Positions 37,901 to 48,100 of a stretch of 64,000 nt of DNA are shown piece by piece. This stretch comes from an uncultured Myxococcales bacterium. Its GTDB lineage: Bacteria > Myxococcota > Myxococcia > Myxococcales > Myxococcaceae. The stretch spans positions 70,970 to 134,969 of the forward strand of contig CALJKW010000025.1 in assembly GCA_937980205.1 (NCBI GenBank), read 5' to 3'. Positions within the stretch are counted from its first letter, which is position 1. The number at the start of each line of letters is the position of its first letter. The position numbers and the translations under genes are program-made. Below the pieces are notes generated by a model. That model was not told the DNA's origin and did not search any database. It worked only from the letters and a program-made list of their open reading frames with translations.

Positions 37901-38035
37901 GGCGCGATGGAGCGCGTCTTCACCGACCCCGACGCCGAGCACGCGCGCGAGGGCTTGCGCTCGGGCGCTGCGATGGACGGCCTCGTGCCTGCGACGGAGG
38001 CGGTGCTCGGGTCCGTCGACTCGTGGTTGGAGTGA
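34940..38035 (+). CDS. Redox fusion: [2Fe-2S] ferredoxin + FAD/NAD reductase + NapH-like polyferredoxin + PhnD-like domain
   Basis: Four modules in 1031 residues. (1) Plant-type ferredoxin with Cys34, Cys39, Cys42 and Cys72. (2) Flavin reductase: RSYS at 135-138 (FAD) and GTGTGLAPL from 198 (NAD(P)H). (3) NapH/CcoG-like membrane part: helices around 358-505, CGWLCP at 423-428, two 4Fe-4S sites (Cys560, 563, 566, 570 and Cys591, 594, 597, 601) and further helices at about 640-690. (4) After a helix at 732-754, a PhnD/phosphonate-type binding domain (about 779-1031: QFYLGVPTE, KLDAAFLPAASA, LDSLSGYLAP, GEVVFASNHNQAV). This suggests electrons from NAD(P)H pass through the membrane to a periplasmic module with a ligand sensor or redox partner role. 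No close named homologue is recalled. Confidence 0.88.
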   Translation: MAQVRYGDKSFEWASGESLLDCLERNGVDVPSSCRSGACHSCLVKVVEGPISPVAQLGLKETWKQQNLCMSCVSTEHADVTVAPSDTSVQVKARVVAKHHLGRDVVRLHLRTDAAFAVRAGQFVNLTRPRDGLTRSYSVASIETDGHVELHVRVVPNGKMSQWVHSELREGQEVSLRGPTGDCFYAEGRPDQPLVLVGTGTGLAPLVGVARDALARNHRGSITLIHGGRTPPDLYLDAELRKLARQHPNFRYLPVLSGDVELPGVPKGHVDRVLTQQFPSLAGFRAFLCGSPKMVRDVRALIYKLGASLDDIFADAFIPAPPPKVAPAAAPGAAVPLPVLSSKPFQVKQGTPKMQKVRFAIQALIFSGFLAQAVLFYAASFKPFGSMLPFMAYDSLGHMVVSSTLVVWATLFLAVFIFGRFACGWLCPIGFLQDAGEKVLKALKVQLPKPMRQSNAVRFGMSALVLGHFVVMPVLAMPVRVWQFDWLFREPWLLGFPFRAGLFTLDLLLLFTVVGLVLPYFFGPRPYCKMVCETGYLFDLTSRYAFGRVRRNEGFERDTCLSCQRCSNICPQGINVFEEVHLFDRVVSSGCVSCMQCVNTCPNETIVYSLRKKAADTGRVVGYLAALQTKASDLPRYFLTGVGALTGAFIGFIVLPPSYFHTYAMFASLGGLLGFLVWRGVAVAFRPWLSKWFPEAHVSQVEKERAARLVPLSAEERRSSEGGTAASTGSRKAVAVAGFAVFVGAWVSVGFVSSSVPPRIGTLDELPAATLSPAARSGQFYLGVPTETSSEVTQKTYAGLREALNGKLAEDVRVWRADSYGALAIALEHEKLDAAFLPAASAHALLKRTKVHVIAQTTYGGSATYNGLLVARADVQPTPEGLRGARIALGQLDSLSGYLAPVWWLERQGVKLQDFGEVVFASNHNQAVSLLAKDRVDVAATFESGLKVFLERNPDVKVQVLKRFNKLPNAVLVTRASMGEPQRMALLGAMERVFTDPDAEHAREGLRSGAAMDGLVPATEAVLGSVDSWLE

Positions 38036-38045
38036 CGGCCGTCAC
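38032..38045. repeat. 14-bp perfect palindrome across two convergent stop codons
   Basis: GTGACGGCCGTCAC contains the TGA of the redox fusion gene and, on the other strand, the TGA of the PEGA gene. It could form a short hairpin in both transcripts, but lacks a T-run, so a terminator role is weak. Confidence 0.4.
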
Positions 38046-38782
38046 CGTGCCGGCAGGTCGGTCAGGTTCATCTTCAGCGGCTTGTTCTTCCCCACCTTGA
38101 CCGGCACGGAAAGCCGGCGGCGCTTGCCGTCGTCGCCGACGAGCGTGAGCAGGTGCGTGCCGACGGGCAGCTCCGCATTGAACAGCGGCGTGCGCCCGAC
38201 CTTCTGATTGCCACGGAACACGTCGGCCTCGGGAAAGGTGACGAGCGTGACGGTGCCGGTCTTCGGCTTCGTCGGCGCCTTCGCCGTCGTCCCCGCATCC
38301 GCTGCTGCGGCAGCAGGCGGCGCTGGCGGCTGCGGCACCGGCGCGTTGCTCGGAATCGCGGGCGGGATGTTCACGCCGATGGGCTCGGGAGTGCCCGCGA
38401 CGGCGACGCCTCCATCCCAGGAGGGCAGCACCTCGGGGTTGTCGTCGAACAGCACCTGCACCGACTTCACGTGGTGCACGTGCCGCCTCGCGAGGATGTT
38501 CACGTTGCGGATGAGCTCTCGGCGGGTTGCCGGGTCAGCGGGCGGATCAGGAAACTGCACCGTCACGATGACCTGCTCGTCGCTGCCGGGCGCGAGGTCG
38601 ACGCGGACGTTGGTGTCGCGGCCGGTCTCCTGCCGGATGGCTGCGCTCGCGGCGATGCCGTCACGGAACATCTCGCGCCTGGCGTCCTTCAGCGCGTAGC
38701 GGTGCACGAGGAACGCGACCGCGGCGAGCGCGGCGACGCCGACGATGCTCGCGACCACCCGCACCAGCCAGCGCGCCATCAT
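38042..38782 (-). CDS. Membrane-anchored PEGA-domain protein, 246 aa
   Basis: One N-terminal helix (about residues 8-28, VVASIVGVAALAAVAFLV) is followed by a region of mixed structure (DTNVRVDLAPGSDEQVIVTVQFP), a Pro/Ala spacer (VPQPPAPPAAAAADAG), and a C-terminal PEGA domain (about 185-245: VTFPEADVFRGNQKVGRTPLFN, LPVGTHLLTLVGDDGKRR). The mature part lies outside the cytoplasm. It is convergent with the redox fusion gene and has no evident operon partner. Confidence 0.75.
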   Translation of the reverse strand: MMARWLVRVVASIVGVAALAAVAFLVHRYALKDARREMFRDGIAASAAIRQETGRDTNVRVDLAPGSDEQVIVTVQFPDPPADPATRRELIRNVNILARRHVHHVKSVQVLFDDNPEVLPSWDGGVAVAGTPEPIGVNIPPAIPSNAPVPQPPAPPAAAAADAGTTAKAPTKPKTGTVTLVTFPEADVFRGNQKVGRTPLFNAELPVGTHLLTLVGDDGKRRRLSVPVKVGKNKPLKMNLTDLPAR

Positions 38783-38798
38783 GCGCGCGGCAGCATAG

Positions 38799-39656
38799 TC
38801 AAAGCGCCACGAGGTCGCGCTTCGCGGAGTCGACCAGCTCGAAGAACGCGCGCACGTTCGCCGAGAGCTGCCGCGCCGACGGGTAGACGAGCTGAATCGG
38901 CACGGCTTGCGGCTCGAGCTCCTCGAGCACGGTGACGAGGCGGCCGGCGGCGACGTGCTCCGCGACCTGGTAGCCGAGCGCGACGGTGATGCCTCCGCCG
39001 CGCAGCGCGTGCGCGATGGCCGCGTCGGGGCTGTTCGTCGTGAAGCGGGCAGGGAAGGGGGCCTTGGGCTCGAGCGCGGCGAGGTGGATGAGCTCGTGCT
39101 TCGCGAGGTCGGCGAGCGTGCGCGGACGCTTCCTGCCCGACAGGTACTTGGGAGCGCACACCCGCAGACGCCGCGTCGCGCCGAGCCGTTTCGCGACCAG
39201 CGACGAGTCCGCGAGGTGGCCGATGCGCACGGCGAGGTCGATGCCGTCGTCGACCAGCGGCAGCACCGCGTCGGTGAGCAACAGCTCGGCGCGGACGGCA
39301 GGGAAGCGCAGCACCAGCTGGCTCACCAGCGGCGCGACGTGCAGCCGGCCGAACAGCGTCGGCGCGGTGACCACGAAGCGGCCTGCCGGAGACACGCGCT
39401 CGGCCTGCGCCGCGGCCTCCGCCTGCTCGACGTCGTGGAGAATGCGCCGCGCCTGCTCGAGGTAGCGGCGGCCCGCGTCGGTGAGCGTCACCTTGCGGGT
39501 GGTGCGGTGGAGCAGCCGCAGGCCGAGCTGGCTCTCCAGCGCCGCGACCTGTCGGGTGACGGCGGGCGTCGAGAGCTTCAGCTTCTTCGCGGCCGCGGTG
39601 AAGCCGTTCGCGTCGGCGACGGCGACGAACGTGTGCATGGCGGCGAACCGGTCCAT
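38799..39656 (-). CDS. LysR-family transcriptional regulator
   Basis: N-terminal winged helix-turn-helix MHTFVAVADANGFTAAAKKL with LSTPAVTRQVAALESQLG, then a substrate-binding-type effector domain (APTLFGRLHVAPLVSQLV, LAVRIGHLADSSLVAKRL). Length 285 aa is usual. Its start is divergent from the AhpD-like gene (73 bases to the chosen ATG at 39730), the standard layout for a LysR gene controlling its neighbour. The effector is unknown. Confidence 0.93.
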   Translation of the reverse strand: MDRFAAMHTFVAVADANGFTAAAKKLKLSTPAVTRQVAALESQLGLRLLHRTTRKVTLTDAGRRYLEQARRILHDVEQAEAAAQAERVSPAGRFVVTAPTLFGRLHVAPLVSQLVLRFPAVRAELLLTDAVLPLVDDGIDLAVRIGHLADSSLVAKRLGATRRLRVCAPKYLSGRKRPRTLADLAKHELIHLAALEPKAPFPARFTTNSPDAAIAHALRGGGITVALGYQVAEHVAAGRLVTVLEELEPQAVPIQLVYPSARQLSANVRAFFELVDSAKRDLVAL

Positions 39657-39729
39657 TGCGTGGAGCGTAACAGTGTCTTGCTACCTGCCGGCATTACCGA
39701 TGTCTCGCGCAAGGCTATTGATGGGCATC

Positions 39730-40281
39730 ATGAACCGACTCCCCACTCCCCCGTCCATCGAAGCCAGTCCCACCCCGTCGCGCCCGATGCTGGAGGCCGT
39801 GAAGAAGCAGCTCGGCTCGGCGCCGAACCTCTTCCGCACGCTCGGCATCAGCCCGGCGGCGCTCGAGGGCTACCTCGGGCTCTCCGGAGCGCTCGGCAAG
39901 GGCGAGCTCGACCTGCGCACGCGCAACCGCCTCGCGATGGTCGTCGCCGAGACGAACGGCTGCACGTACTGCCTCTCGGCGCACACGTACCTGGGGCTGA
40001 ACCTGGCGAAGCTGTCGGCCGAAGAGCTGACCGCGAACCGCGGCGCGCGCTCGAGCGACCCGAAGGCCGAGGCGGCGCTCGTCTTCGCGCGGCGCGTGGT
40101 CGAGGCGCGCGGCCACGTGAGCGACTCGGACGTGCGCGGGGTGAAGGCCGCCGGCTACAGCGACGCGGCGGTGCTGGAGATCGTCCTGCACGTCGCGCTG
40201 AACACGCTCACCAACTACGTGAACGAGGTCGCGAAGACCGAGGTCGACTTCCCCGTCGTCGGGCGCAGAGAGGCGGCGTGA
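39730..40281 (+). CDS. AhpD/carboxymuconolactone-decarboxylase-like peroxidase
   Basis: The catalytic CxxC-xxx-H motif is NGCTYCLSAHTY (Cys78, Cys81, His85), as in alkylhydroperoxidase AhpD-like enzymes. The first part (PNLFRTLGISPAALEGYLGL) and C-terminal helix (VLHVALNTLTNYVNEVAKTEVDFP) also fit. Probable role: thiol-based peroxide or organic peroxide reduction. ATG at 39721 (MGIMNRL) is an alternative start. It is followed by the PNPOx-like gene at almost no spacing, so the two form an operon opposite the LysR gene. Confidence 0.85.
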   Translation: MNRLPTPPSIEASPTPSRPMLEAVKKQLGSAPNLFRTLGISPAALEGYLGLSGALGKGELDLRTRNRLAMVVAETNGCTYCLSAHTYLGLNLAKLSAEELTANRGARSSDPKAEAALVFARRVVEARGHVSDSDVRGVKAAGYSDAAVLEIVLHVALNTLTNYVNEVAKTEVDFPVVGRREAA

Positions 40282-40282
40282 C

Positions 40283-40723
40283 GTGAGGCCGGCACGCGTT
40301 GCGCCCCGTTTGAGGGCCGAGCTGACGGAGGACGTCACGGCGTTCATCGAGTCGGTGCGCACCGCGTTCCTGGCGACGGCGAGCGCCGACGGCCAGCCGT
40401 ACGTGCAGCACCGCGGCGGGCCGCCAGGCTTCCTGCACGTGCTCGACGAGAGCACGGTGGCGTTCGCGGACCTGCGCGGGAATCGGCAGTACCTCAGCTT
40501 GAGCAACCTCGCCGAGAACCCGAAGGTCGCGCTCATCCTCATGGACTACGAGCACGGCCAGCGCGTGAAGCTCTGGGGCACCGCGAAGGTGAGCGAGGAC
40601 CCGTCGCTCATCGCGATGCTCACGCCGAAGGGCGCCCGCGCCGATCAGGTGATTCTGGTGCACGTCACCGCGTGGGACGCGAACTGCCCTGCGCACATCC
40701 CCAGGCTCGTGCCGGTGGAGTGA
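40283..40723 (+). CDS. Pyridoxamine 5'-phosphate oxidase-like flavin protein
   Basis: A split beta-barrel of 146 residues: TAFLATASADGQPYVQHRGG, VAFADLRGNRQYLSLSNL, ENPKVALILMDY and GQRVKLWGTAKV. This matches small PNPOx-family FMN or F420-type proteins, but not the full PdxH motif set, so it is probably a different oxidoreductase or heme/flavin sensor. GTG start follows the AhpD-like stop by one base. It is convergent with the kinase gene, four bases apart. Confidence 0.85.
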   Translation: MRPARVAPRLRAELTEDVTAFIESVRTAFLATASADGQPYVQHRGGPPGFLHVLDESTVAFADLRGNRQYLSLSNLAENPKVALILMDYEHGQRVKLWGTAKVSEDPSLIAMLTPKGARADQVILVHVTAWDANCPAHIPRLVPVE

Positions 40724-40726
40724 GCG

Positions 40727-41977
40727 TCAGAACTTCCGGCGCAGCCTCGCGAACAGCCTGCCGATGAGCGTCCTGGGCAGCTCGGGCAGCGTGTCGCGCG
40801 TGAACGCGGAGTTCGCGAGCGGCGTCACGCCCTGCGCGGGCAGGTCGGGCTCGGTGCTCGGACCGGACGCGGGCAGCGCGACGGACGGGTGTGGCAGCCG
40901 CTGCGCCGCCGCAGGGTCGACGCCGCGCACAGACGCGGCAGACGTCGGCAGCTCGCGCTCGTCGGCGCGCACGGTCTTCTCCGTGCTGAGCGCGTGCAGC
41001 ATTCGCCGCACCTGCTGCCGCGCATCGGCCGCCGAGCGCGGTCGCTTCTTCCAGTCCTTCGCGAGCAGCGACATCACCCACGCCTCGAGCGGAGCGGGGA
41101 TGCCCTTCACCATGCCCGACAGCGCCGGCACCGGGCTGTCGAGCTGCTTCTTCAGCATCGACCGGACGCTCGAGTCCTCGAACGGCTTGCGGCCGGCGAG
41201 CATCTGCCACGCGAGGACTCCGACGGCGTACAGGTCGGTCCACGCGCCGAGCTCCTCGCCCCGGATGAGCTCGGGAGCCATGTACGCCGGCGTCCCCAGC
41301 AGCAGCTGTCGCGTCGTGTCGTCGCGCTCGTGCATCGTGCGCGACAGCCCGAAGTCGAGCACCTTCACGAACGTCGTGCCGTCCGGCTGCGAGACGAGGA
41401 AGAGGTTCGACGGCTTGAGGTCACGATGAAGGATGCCGGCGCCGTGCGCGGCGGCGAGCGACCCGAGAATGTCGTCGAGCAGCTGCAGCGCCTGGTACGG
41501 CGTCAGCTGGCCGGTCGCGCGCAGGTAGTCGTTGAGCGGCGTGCCGACGAGGTACTCCATGAGGAAGTAGCGGCGGCCGTCGGGCAGCTCTCCGAAGGAG
41601 AAGATGTCGATGATGCCGCGGTGGCCGATGGCGTTGACGACCTGCGCCTCGGTGATGAGCCGCTGCACCGCGGCCGGGTCCTTCGACAGCGAGCCGCGCA
41701 GCAGCTTCACCGCCACCTGCTTGCCGATGAGCGGCTGCCGCGCGCGGTAGACGACGCCCATGCCGCCCTGGCCGATGCGCTCCTCGACGACGTACTCGCC
41801 CAGCCGCGCGCCGATGAGCGGGTCGGAGCCGGTCACCGGTTCTTCGGCGAGCCCCTCGATGAGGTCGCGGCACGACTCGCACGACTGAAGGTGCTCGTTG
41901 ATGCGCCGGCTGTCGAGCTCGCTCAGCCGCCCTTCGATCGCGTCGAGCAGCTCGGCTTCAGTGGGGCAGCCCGGCAC
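40727..41977 (-). CDS. Soluble Ser/Thr protein kinase with N-terminal zinc-finger (zf-HC2-like)
   Basis: With GTG at 41977, supported by an AAGAGG site, the protein starts CPTEAELLDAIEG and has a zf-HC2-like HLQSCESC (His29, Cys33, Cys36), the motif of many anti-sigma factors. The kinase domain shows GQGGMGVVY (69-77), Lys91, HRDLKPSN (184-191) and DFG (208-210). A Pro/Ser-rich tail ends in LFARLRRKF; no membrane helix is seen. A longer version from 42025 would overlap the divergent sigma factor start. This architecture next to a sigma factor suggests control of that factor, which is inference. Confidence 0.92.
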   Translation of the reverse strand: MPGCPTEAELLDAIEGRLSELDSRRINEHLQSCESCRDLIEGLAEEPVTGSDPLIGARLGEYVVEERIGQGGMGVVYRARQPLIGKQVAVKLLRGSLSKDPAAVQRLITEAQVVNAIGHRGIIDIFSFGELPDGRRYFLMEYLVGTPLNDYLRATGQLTPYQALQLLDDILGSLAAAHGAGILHRDLKPSNLFLVSQPDGTTFVKVLDFGLSRTMHERDDTTRQLLLGTPAYMAPELIRGEELGAWTDLYAVGVLAWQMLAGRKPFEDSSVRSMLKKQLDSPVPALSGMVKGIPAPLEAWVMSLLAKDWKKRPRSAADARQQVRRMLHALSTEKTVRADERELPTSAASVRGVDPAAAQRLPHPSVALPASGPSTEPDLPAQGVTPLANSAFTRDTLPELPRTLIGRLFARLRRKF

Positions 41978-42018
41978 GTCTCCCTCTTCGTGATTCGACG
42001 CGATGCTACCTTGGGGGT

Positions 42019-42918
42019 GTGGCATCAGAAAGTGGCTCTCCACTGACTGCGGTGCTCTCGCGCGTCGCGCACCCGAAGGCGCTCTCGCTCGCGCAGGACG
42101 TCGGAGAAGGCTCGCTCGCCGCGCTCTACGCGCGCGGGGTCTCTGCGTGGCCCGACCTGGAGCTCGAGCCGGTCGCGTTCGTCCGCCAGCTCGGTCGCAT
42201 GTTGAGACGCAGCGGGCTGCCGTACGCGCTGAGCTCGCTCAACGCCGCAGACCTCTTCCTCTGCGCCGCGTGCCTCGACGCCCAGCCGCGCGCGCTCGAG
42301 GCGTTCAGCAAGGGCGCGCTCGAGCGTGCGCTGCGTGCGGTGAAGCCCGCCGGACGCGACGAGGTGCGGCAGCTCGTGCTCGAGAAGCTGCTCTTGGGGC
42401 CGAAGCCGCGGCTGCTCGAGTACTCGGGGCAGGGCGCGCTGCTCGTGTGGCTCAGGCTCGTGGTGCGCCGCGCCGCGATGAACGCCGGCCGCGGCGCCCA
42501 GCGCGAGGCGCTGCTCGACGAGCCCGACGTGCAGCGCGCCGGAGCAGCGTCCGTCGCCGCCCTCATCGCCCAGAGCCCGGAGCTGCAGCTCGGCAAGCGC
42601 CTCGCGCAGGCCCAGGTCGTCGCCGCGCTGCGCGCCGCGCTGAAGCAGCTCGACGCGAAGGACCGCGACCTTCTGGTGCGATTTCACCTCGAGGGGAGCT
42701 CGCACGAGGAGATCGGCCGGCACGTCGGCGCGCCGCGCTCGACGGTCGCGTTCTGGCTCACGCGCGCGCGGCAGAAGCTGCTCGAGAGCACGAAGCGCCG
42801 GCTCGCCGAGTCGCTCGACCTGAGCGACGGCGAGCTCGACAGCCTCGTGCGCGCGATGGGCAGCCGGATGGACCTGTCGCTGCAGCTGGGCGGCAAGAGC
42901 AGCGGTCAGCCCGGGTAG
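42019..42918 (+). CDS. Sigma-70-like RNA polymerase sigma factor, 299 aa
   Basis: Region 4 is clear: LDAKDRDLLVRFHLEGSSHEEIGRHVGAP followed by a recognition helix (RSTVAFWLTRARQKL). An upstream region (GALLVWLRLVVRRAAMN) fits region 2. The N-terminal 100 residues are atypical, so this is an unusual sigma-70 class that I associate with Myxococcales. The GTG at 42019 is divergent from the zinc-finger kinase gene. Its 3' end overlaps the convergent PG-binding CHAP gene by 13 bases. Confidence 0.8.
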   Translation: MASESGSPLTAVLSRVAHPKALSLAQDVGEGSLAALYARGVSAWPDLELEPVAFVRQLGRMLRRSGLPYALSSLNAADLFLCAACLDAQPRALEAFSKGALERALRAVKPAGRDEVRQLVLEKLLLGPKPRLLEYSGQGALLVWLRLVVRRAAMNAGRGAQREALLDEPDVQRAGAASVAALIAQSPELQLGKRLAQAQVVAALRAALKQLDAKDRDLLVRFHLEGSSHEEIGRHVGAPRSTVAFWLTRARQKLLESTKRRLAESLDLSDGELDSLVRAMGSRMDLSLQLGGKSSGQPG

Positions 42919-43682
42919 CCGAAGCCGACGACGTGGTCCATTGCGCGGCGCTTCTCGTGCACGCCCTGGCCTCCTTCGCCGCTGGTGTTGCCTTCGATGG
43001 TGGTGATGGTGCCGTCGGCGTTCACCGACTTCACGATGCCGACGTGGTCCGCGGTGCCGTCGCCGTTGAAGTCGAAGAGCACGAGGTCTCCCGGCTGCGG
43101 GTTGCTGCGGCCCTTCCACTGGCCGTTCTGGATGAGGTGGTTCTTCAAGCTCTCGCAGTTGTACTGGTCGAGCGGAATGCCGGCCTGCGAGAAGACCCAC
43201 GAGACGAAGTCGGCGCAGTACTTCTCGCGGCCGCGGCCGAAGTAGTTGGGGTACTTCAGGACGTCGCCGCCGTTGTCGCCGGTCTCGAGCGTGCCGACCT
43301 CTCCCTGCGCGAGCTCGAGGATGCGCTGGCGCTGCTCGGCCTCGCTGCCCGAGACGACCGGAGGCCGCGGCGTCGGGTCGAGCGACACCGGAGGCCTCGG
43401 CGCCGGCGTGAAGTCGTCTTCCTGTCTCAGCGCGCCGCGCGTCTGCGGCCCCACGACTCCGTCGACGTCGAGCCCGCGCGCGCGCTGGTACGCGCGGACG
43501 GCGGCCTCGGTCTGCGGGCCGAACTTGCCGTCGATGGGACCCGGGTCGAAGCCCGCTTCGGCGAGCTCGCGCTGCAGCTGCCGGACGTCGTCGCCGGACA
43601 TCGGCTGCCGCAGCGTGCGCGGCTCGCGAAGGGTGGGAAGGGAGGTGCGGACGCGGACGGACGGGGAAGGATCGATTCGCAT
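42906..43682 (-). CDS. Peptidoglycan-binding and CHAP-type hydrolase, 258 aa
   Basis: The N-terminal half has a PG_binding_1 domain (about 30-85: DDVRQLQRELAEAGFDPGPI, DGKFGPQTEAAV). The C-terminal half is CHAP-like: Cys156 in KYCADFVSW and His213 in DGTADHVGIVKSV with EGN at about 230-232. There is no signal peptide, so export would need another route, or the protein is released on lysis. It neighbours another wall enzyme (NagZ-like). Confidence 0.87.
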   Translation of the reverse strand: MRIDPSPSVRVRTSLPTLREPRTLRQPMSGDDVRQLQRELAEAGFDPGPIDGKFGPQTEAAVRAYQRARGLDVDGVVGPQTRGALRQEDDFTPAPRPPVSLDPTPRPPVVSGSEAEQRQRILELAQGEVGTLETGDNGGDVLKYPNYFGRGREKYCADFVSWVFSQAGIPLDQYNCESLKNHLIQNGQWKGRSNPQPGDLVLFDFNGDGTADHVGIVKSVNADGTITTIEGNTSGEGGQGVHEKRRAMDHVVGFGYPG

Positions 43683-43741
43683 GCTGCCGAGGACCCAGCC
43701 CGGATTTTCCCTTCCAATTCCGCGAGATGTGGGACGAGCGG

Positions 43742-44851
43742 CTACAGGCCGTCGAGCAGCCGCATCTTGTCCTTCAGCCGCAGCACGCGCTTGCACGCGG
43801 CGTTGAGCTTCTCCATCGCCGCCGGGTCGGACTCGGCCTTCTTTGCGAGCACACCGATGTAATCGAGGCCCTTGTCCCAGTCGGGCGGAGCCGTAGTGAG
43901 CAGCAAGTCGTTGCCCGCCATGAACGACTCGACGAGCACGTCCTCGCTGGTGCCGCCGATGGCGTCGGCGAGCAGCTTGATGGAGATGTCGTCCGTCACC
44001 GCGATCCATTCTTTCTCGTGCGTCTTCTCGACGAGCGAGGCGGTGACGATGGCCGGCTTCGCCCCGTGCGCGGAGTACACGACGTTCGCGAGCATCACGC
44101 CGCCGAGCACCTCGTGAGCGCGCTCGAAGACGGAGATCTGCTTCGCGACCTCGGCCGGCTTCCAGTCGGCGGTGACGAGCGCGTGGTCCGAGTCGCCGGA
44201 GAGCGAGCCGTAGCCGGGGTAGTGCTTGCCGATGGGGACGACCCCTGCCTCGAGCAGGCCGCGCGCGTAGGCGGTGGCCTTGGCGACGACGACGTCGGGG
44301 TCTCCGCTGAAGCTGCGGCGGTTGTCGGCCATGTGCCCCGACTCGGCGACGTCGAACACGGGCGCGAGGTTCAGGTTCAGCCCGATGGAGCGCATCGCCT
44401 CGCCGACGGTGCGCCCCCACTTCATCACCGCGGCGTCGTCCATCTCGGCCATCTCGCGCGCGGTCGGCAGCTCGCGCAGCGACTTGAGCGACTTGAGACG
44501 GTTCGTCGGCCCGCCCTCCATGTCGACCGCGAAGAACGGAGGCACCTTCGCGCGCTGCAGCGAGCTCGAGATGCGCTGCTTCGCGGCGGCGATGTTGCGC
44601 AGCGAGTTGCCGACGAAGAGCACTCCGCCGACCTCGACGGGCGTCGACTTGCCGATCTGCGGATACGCGAGCACGAGCTGCGCGGCGCGCTCACGGACGG
44701 ACAGCGAATCGAAGACGCGCTGCACGCGCTCTTCGTCGACCTTGCGGGAGAGCGGCTTGCGCGCGGTCGGCTTCGAGACGAACGGCGCGACGGCATCAGC
44801 GGCGCCGGCATCGGTGGTCTGGGAGAGGAGAACGAGGACGAGGAGCGTCAC
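43742..44851 (-). CDS. Glycoside hydrolase family 3, NagZ-like beta-N-acetylglucosaminidase
   Basis: From GTG at 44851 a signal peptide (MTLLVLVLLSQTTDAGA) precedes the GH3 TIM barrel. Family signatures are FFAVDMEGG (106-114), LNLAPVFDV (160-168), KHYPGYGSLSGDSDH (209-223, equivalent to NagZ KHFPGHG) and the catalytic Asp in VTDDIS (285-290). It should cleave terminal GlcNAc from muropeptide-like substrates, probably outside the cytoplasm because of the signal. It is divergent from the small membrane protein gene, 36 bases away. Confidence 0.9.
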   Translation of the reverse strand: MTLLVLVLLSQTTDAGAADAVAPFVSKPTARKPLSRKVDEERVQRVFDSLSVRERAAQLVLAYPQIGKSTPVEVGGVLFVGNSLRNIAAAKQRISSSLQRAKVPPFFAVDMEGGPTNRLKSLKSLRELPTAREMAEMDDAAVMKWGRTVGEAMRSIGLNLNLAPVFDVAESGHMADNRRSFSGDPDVVVAKATAYARGLLEAGVVPIGKHYPGYGSLSGDSDHALVTADWKPAEVAKQISVFERAHEVLGGVMLANVVYSAHGAKPAIVTASLVEKTHEKEWIAVTDDISIKLLADAIGGTSEDVLVESFMAGNDLLLTTAPPDWDKGLDYIGVLAKKAESDPAAMEKLNAACKRVLRLKDKMRLLDGL

Positions 44852-44887
44852 GAACGGCGGCGCAGCATGCCCTATAACGGCCGAATC

Positions 44888-45379
44888 ATGCTCGCCCTCG
44901 TGCTCGCCGCGTCGCTCGCGACCTCGACCGAGGACTACAACGCGACCCGCCAGACCGGGAACAACATCGGCCTCGGCGTCCTCGGCGCCTGGGCGCTCGC
45001 CTCGACCGTCACCGGCTCCATCGGCCTGGCGACCACCAACGACCCGACCTGGCAGGGGGCCCACATCGCGAACATCGCGTGGGGCGTCATCAACATCGGC
45101 TTCGCGGTCGTCGGCCTGTACCTGGGGCTGCGCCCTGGAGCGACCCGCGAAGACCGCGCCGGCGCCCTCGCCGACGGGCAGAACACGCAGTTCACCTACT
45201 CTTGGAACGCCGCGCTCGACGTCGGGTACATCGCTGCCTCGGCGCTCGCGTTCACCGGCTTCAAGGACTCACGCATTCACGGCTTCGCGGCAGGTTCGAT
45301 GGTGCAGGCGTTGTGGCTGCTCGCCTTCGACTCGGTGATGGCGCTGTTTCACATGATCAACAACGAGCGTCTGAGGTAG
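44888..45379 (+). CDS. Small multi-pass membrane protein, 163 aa
   Basis: The product begins with a signal/anchor (MLALVLAASLATSTEDYN) and has about three further hydrophobic segments (NIGLGVLGAWALASTVTG, IAWGVINIGFAVVGLYLG, GFAAGSMVQALWLLAFDSVM). ATG at 44867 would add seven residues. No family is recognised. It stands alone on the + strand between two leftward units. Confidence 0.7.
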   Translation: MLALVLAASLATSTEDYNATRQTGNNIGLGVLGAWALASTVTGSIGLATTNDPTWQGAHIANIAWGVINIGFAVVGLYLGLRPGATREDRAGALADGQNTQFTYSWNAALDVGYIAASALAFTGFKDSRIHGFAAGSMVQALWLLAFDSVMALFHMINNERLR

Positions 45380-45418
45380 CGGTGGCTCCTCGGAGTCGAC
45401 GCCATCAGCGCCCGGACC

Positions 45419-45452
45419 CATTCGACTTCGCCACGGTCCGCTCAGGGTGCAC
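45419..45452. repeat. Dispersed palindromic repeat, degenerate single copy (copy 3)
   Basis: CATTCGACTTCGCCACGG followed by TCCGCTCAGGGTGCAC keeps both outer arms (TTCGACT and CCGCTCAGGGTG) of the repeat family. It sits between the membrane protein gene and the 3' end of the Hsp70 operon, where it may act as a convergent terminator. Confidence 0.65.
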
Positions 45453-45459
45453 GGCTTCG

Positions 45460-48090
<2,631 letters not shown>

Positions 48091-48100
48091 TCGAAGCTCC

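Noticed and set aside
34424..37942. Very long minus-strand frame opposite the redox fusion gene.
   Set aside because: It is His/Arg/Glu-rich antisense translation of a strongly supported + strand gene.
38032..38045. Bidirectional terminator at the convergent palindrome.
   Set aside because: The stem is short and has no T-run on either side; recorded only as a repeat.
42025..43200. Long minus-strand frame opposite the sigma factor gene.
   Set aside because: Composition is antisense-type; sigma region 4 motif on the + strand is convincing.
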